A DNA stretch of 6,951 nucleotides from NCBI GenBank assembly GCA_013362835.1, contig JABFVJ010000163.1:1-6951 (forward strand), in the 5' to 3' direction. Made by a program: the position numbers and the translations under genes. Origin of the DNA: Nonomuraea sp. Lineage in GTDB: Bacteria; Actinomycetota; Actinomycetes; Streptosporangiales; Streptosporangiaceae. This document shows, in pieces, positions 5,300-6,951 of this stretch (position 1 is its first letter; each line of letters starts with the position of its first letter). The notes under the pieces are model-generated. The model had not been told where the DNA came from and did not search any database. It saw only the letters and a program-made list of their open reading frames with translations.

Positions 5300-6085
5300 A
5301 TGGATCTCCAGCTTTCCGGCCGCGTGGCCGTCGTCACCGGCGCGTCCAAGGGCATCGGCCTCGCCGTCGCCCGCACCCTCGCCGAGGAGGGCGCGCACGT
5401 CGTGGCGGCCTCGCGTACCGCGCCCGACGCCAAGGTGAGCCACGTCGCGGTCGACCTGATGGACCCGCAGGCGCCCGCCCGGGTGATCGCCCACGCCGTC
5501 GAGGAGTTCGGCGGGGTGGACATCCTGGTCAACAACGCCGGCGGGCCGCCGCCCGGGGCGACGCTGCCGCGCGTGGGGTTCATGACGCCGGGCGACGACG
5601 ACTGGCAGGCCATGGTCGAATTCAACCTGTTCGCGGTCGTACGCATGATCCGCGCGGCCGTGCCCGTCATGCTGGAGCGCGGCGGCGGCTCGATCGTGAA
5701 CATCTCGTCGGTCACGGCCAGGCAGCCCGGGGCCATGAACGTCGACTACGGCGCGGCCAAGGCCGCCATGAACCACGTGAGCAAGGCCGTCTCGGAGGAG
5801 TACGGCCCCCAGGGCATCCGGGTCAACACGATCTCGCCCGGCCCGGTGCTCACCGACTGGTGGACCAAGGACGGCGGCGCCGCCGACGTCATCGCGGGCA
5901 TGGCCGGCGCCTCCAAGGAGGACGTCATCGCCCAGGTCGCGCCCGGCATGATGAGGCTCGCCACCGGACGCCTCGTGCACCCGCAGGAGATCGCCGACAT
6001 GGTCGCCCTGCTGGTCTCCCCGCGTTCGGGCAGCACCACCGGCGCCGACATCGCCGTCGACGGGGGCTTCCTGAAGGAGATCTGA
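5300..6085 (+). CDS. Classical short-chain dehydrogenase/reductase (SDR family oxidoreductase)
   Basis: Encodes 261 residues, typical for classical SDRs. ATG 5300 follows GAGAGGAA (5283-5290) at 9 bases. The Rossmann cofactor motif TGASKGIG is at 13-20, NNAG at 78-81, the tetrad Asn at N109, the active Ser at S136 or S137 in NISSV, and YGAAK with Y150 and K154, so it should be catalytically intact. Lys17 inside the glycine motif and Arg40 after beta-2 favour NADP(H). The segment RVNTISPGPVLTDWW and the ending ADIAVDGGF are family-typical of FabG-like oxidoreductases. The protein is cytoplasmic and probably tetrameric. The substrate cannot be read from sequence; the 71-base gap to the acyltransferase allows a shared transcript and a possible lipid role, but this is weak inference. 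Its stop codon lies inside the pairing region that reaches into the sigma gene. Confidence 0.92.
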   Translation: MDLQLSGRVAVVTGASKGIGLAVARTLAEEGAHVVAASRTAPDAKVSHVAVDLMDPQAPARVIAHAVEEFGGVDILVNNAGGPPPGATLPRVGFMTPGDDDWQAMVEFNLFAVVRMIRAAVPVMLERGGGSIVNISSVTARQPGAMNVDYGAAKAAMNHVSKAVSEEYGPQGIRVNTISPGPVLTDWWTKDGGAADVIAGMAGASKEDVIAQVAPGMMRLATGRLVHPQEIADMVALLVSPRSGSTTGADIAVDGGFLKEI

Positions 6086-6164
6086 ACCCGTACGGCGGGT
6101 TGTGGCAAGACATCCGTGACCGACTTCCCGACAGAAGGGCGGAGATGATCACACAACCCGCCGT
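6085..6164 (+). promoter_or_regulatory. Three-segment alternative RNA structure around the sigma-factor start
   Basis: Segment 1 (AACCCG, 6085-6090) and segment 3 (CACAACCCGCCGT, 6152-6164) can both pair with segment 2 (ACGGCGGGTTGTG, 6092-6104), but not at once. Pair 1:2 is 6 bp with a 5-base loop; pair 2:3 is a perfect 13 bp. In the 2:3 form the Shine-Dalgarno site and ATG sit in a 47-base loop and codons 3-7 are in the stem. Segment 1 overlaps the SDR stop codon. The layout resembles an attenuator or translational switch; function is inference. Confidence 0.4.
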
Positions 6165-6726
6165 CAGGGGCGCGGACGCGGAGCTGGTGAACGCCTCATG
6201 GACAGAGCCAGAGGCGTTCGCCGTGCTGTTCGACCGCTACTCCGCCATGCTCTACCGGTACGTCGCCAAGCGCCTCGGCCCCGAACCCGCCGAGGACCTG
6301 GTGGGGGAGACGTTCCTGGTGGCCTTCTCGCGCAGGAAGAGCTACGACCTGGCCTACCCGGACGCCAGGCCGTGGCTCTTCGGCATCCTCACCAAGCTCA
6401 TCTCCCGCCACCACCGCAAGGAGGCGGCCCGGTTCCGCGCCCTCCTCCGTGCCCCTGTCGACCAGGACGTCGAGTCGCCGGCCGACCGCGTGGCGGCCGG
6501 GGTCACCGCGCAGGCGGTCCGTCCCCGGCTGGCCGGCGCCCTCGCCGCGCTGTCCGCCAAGGACCGCGACGTCCTGCTGCTGATCGCCTGGGGCGACCTC
6601 ACGTACGACGAGGTCGCCCAGGCTCTCGGCATCCCGATCGGAACCGTGCGCTCCCGCCTCAACAGGGGCAGGCGGAAGGTGCGGGCCGCGCTCGGCGACA
6701 CCAACCCGATGCTGGAGGAGGAGTGA
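6145..6726 (+). CDS. RNA polymerase sigma factor, sigma-70 family (ECF-like)
   Basis: Encodes 193 residues. ATG 6145 was chosen because AAGGG (6135-6139) lies 5 bases upstream; the frame stays open much further upstream, but only inside the SDR gene. Region 2 covers about residues 24-96, with AFAVLFDRYSAMLYRYV, the region 2.2-like AEDLVGETFLVAF (core binding) and ARPWLFGILTKLISRHHRK (-10 recognition). Region 4 covers about 128-183, with the helix-turn-helix LTYDEVAQALGIPIGTVRSRL that reads the -35. Region 3 is absent, as in ECF factors. It directs RNA polymerase to a specific promoter set. The next gene begins 2 bases after its stop and probably encodes its membrane partner. Pairing sequences around its start suggest control of translation. 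The regulon is unknown. Confidence 0.92.
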   Translation: MITQPAVRGADAELVNASWTEPEAFAVLFDRYSAMLYRYVAKRLGPEPAEDLVGETFLVAFSRRKSYDLAYPDARPWLFGILTKLISRHHRKEAARFRALLRAPVDQDVESPADRVAAGVTAQAVRPRLAGALAALSAKDRDVLLLIAWGDLTYDEVAQALGIPIGTVRSRLNRGRRKVRAALGDTNPMLEEE

Positions 6727-6728
6727 CC

Positions 6729-6951
6729 ATGGACGATCTGAGGATGCTCCGCGACCTCGGCGCGGCGCTGGACCACGAGCCGCCCCCGACGCTCGTCAGG
6801 CAGCGCGAGCGCCTGCTGCGTGACAGGCCGCGCCGCAGGTGGACGGCCTGGTGGACGGCCGGCCTGGTCGCCGTGGGCACGGCCGCCGCGGTCGCGGTGC
6901 CGACCCTGCTGATCAACACGGGCACCGTGGCCGCGCCGGCGGCGGTCGCGC
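6729..6951 (+). CDS. Single-pass membrane protein downstream of the sigma factor (CU044_5270-like), partial at right edge
   Basis: An open frame runs from ATG 6729 to the window end, 74 codons without a stop. GGAGGAGGAG (6714-6723), inside the end of the sigma gene, is its ribosome site, so translation is probably coupled. The first 45 or so residues are charged and cytoplasmic (MDDLRMLRDLGAALDHEPPP, then a basic stretch with RDRPRRR), followed by a hydrophobic segment (about 42-65) rich in Ala, Val and Leu. This fits the CU044_5270 family, named from Streptosporangiaceae genomes and often found after ECF sigma genes; I recall the family from its N-terminus and context. It probably acts as an anti-sigma-like or envelope sensor. 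No zinc-binding HxxxCxxC anti-sigma motif is seen in the visible part. Confidence 0.6.
   Translation, partial: MDDLRMLRDLGAALDHEPPPTLVRQRERLLRDRPRRRWTAWWTAGLVAVGTAAAVAVPTLLINTGTVAAPAAVA

Noticed and set aside
5860..6144. Upstream extension of the sigma-factor frame
   Set aside because: It lies in the SDR gene and yields Arg/Gly-rich out-of-frame sequence; region 2 of the sigma factor begins only after the ATG at 6145.
1..6951. CRISPR array, IS element, tRNA, or defence or toxin-antitoxin system
   Set aside because: No regularly spaced repeats, transposase motifs, terminal inverted repeats, tRNA-like folds or toxin-antitoxin pairs could be found by reading both strands.

Overview
The window is high-GC DNA with strong G/C preference at codon third positions, GTG starts and purine-rich Shine-Dalgarno sites, so it is actinobacterial chromosome. 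The sigma factor followed by a CU044_5270-like membrane protein, and the general gene style, suggest Streptosporangiaceae (for example Nonomuraea). That assignment is inference. I see no tRNA, rRNA, IS element, prophage, attachment site or CRISPR array.

Layout. (1) 1-429, minus strand: the membrane N-terminus of a probable sensor histidine kinase, cut by the window edge. It is divergent from (2) 558-2534, plus strand: an AcuC-type Zn deacetylase and a conserved protein of unknown function often named 'phosphatase'. (3) 2535-2846: a 312-base non-coding stretch with promoter-like elements and two short palindromes. (4) 2847-5228: a tight cluster of a BldC/excisionase-like DNA-binding protein, a 32-residue Lys/Arg-rich protein of the bS22 / AURKAIP1-COX24 type, an atypical NAD-epimerase-like SDR, and a lysophospholipid acyltransferase-like protein whose start overlaps the SDR stop. 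The same order is known to me from Mycobacterium tuberculosis (Rv0500A, Rv0500B, Rv0501/galE2, Rv0502) and Streptomyces, so this is an old actinobacterial block. (5) 5300-6085: a classical SDR oxidoreductase. (6) 6145 to the window end: an ECF-like sigma factor and, 2 bases later, the start of a single-pass membrane protein that is probably its partner.

How the genes work together. AcuC probably reverses lysine acetylation, classically on acetyl-CoA synthetase. The cluster at 2847-5228 joins a small ribosome-associated basic protein and a DNA-binding protein to a probable lipid or envelope pair. The sigma gene and its membrane partner look like a regulatory pair.

Most genes belong to known conserved families, and I see no clear novel multi-gene system. 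The best leads are a three-segment, mutually exclusive base-pairing arrangement around the sigma-factor start (6085-6164), the epimerase-like protein that lacks the catalytic Tyr of its family, and the unexplained conserved block itself, which includes a gene short enough to be missed by ORF callers.
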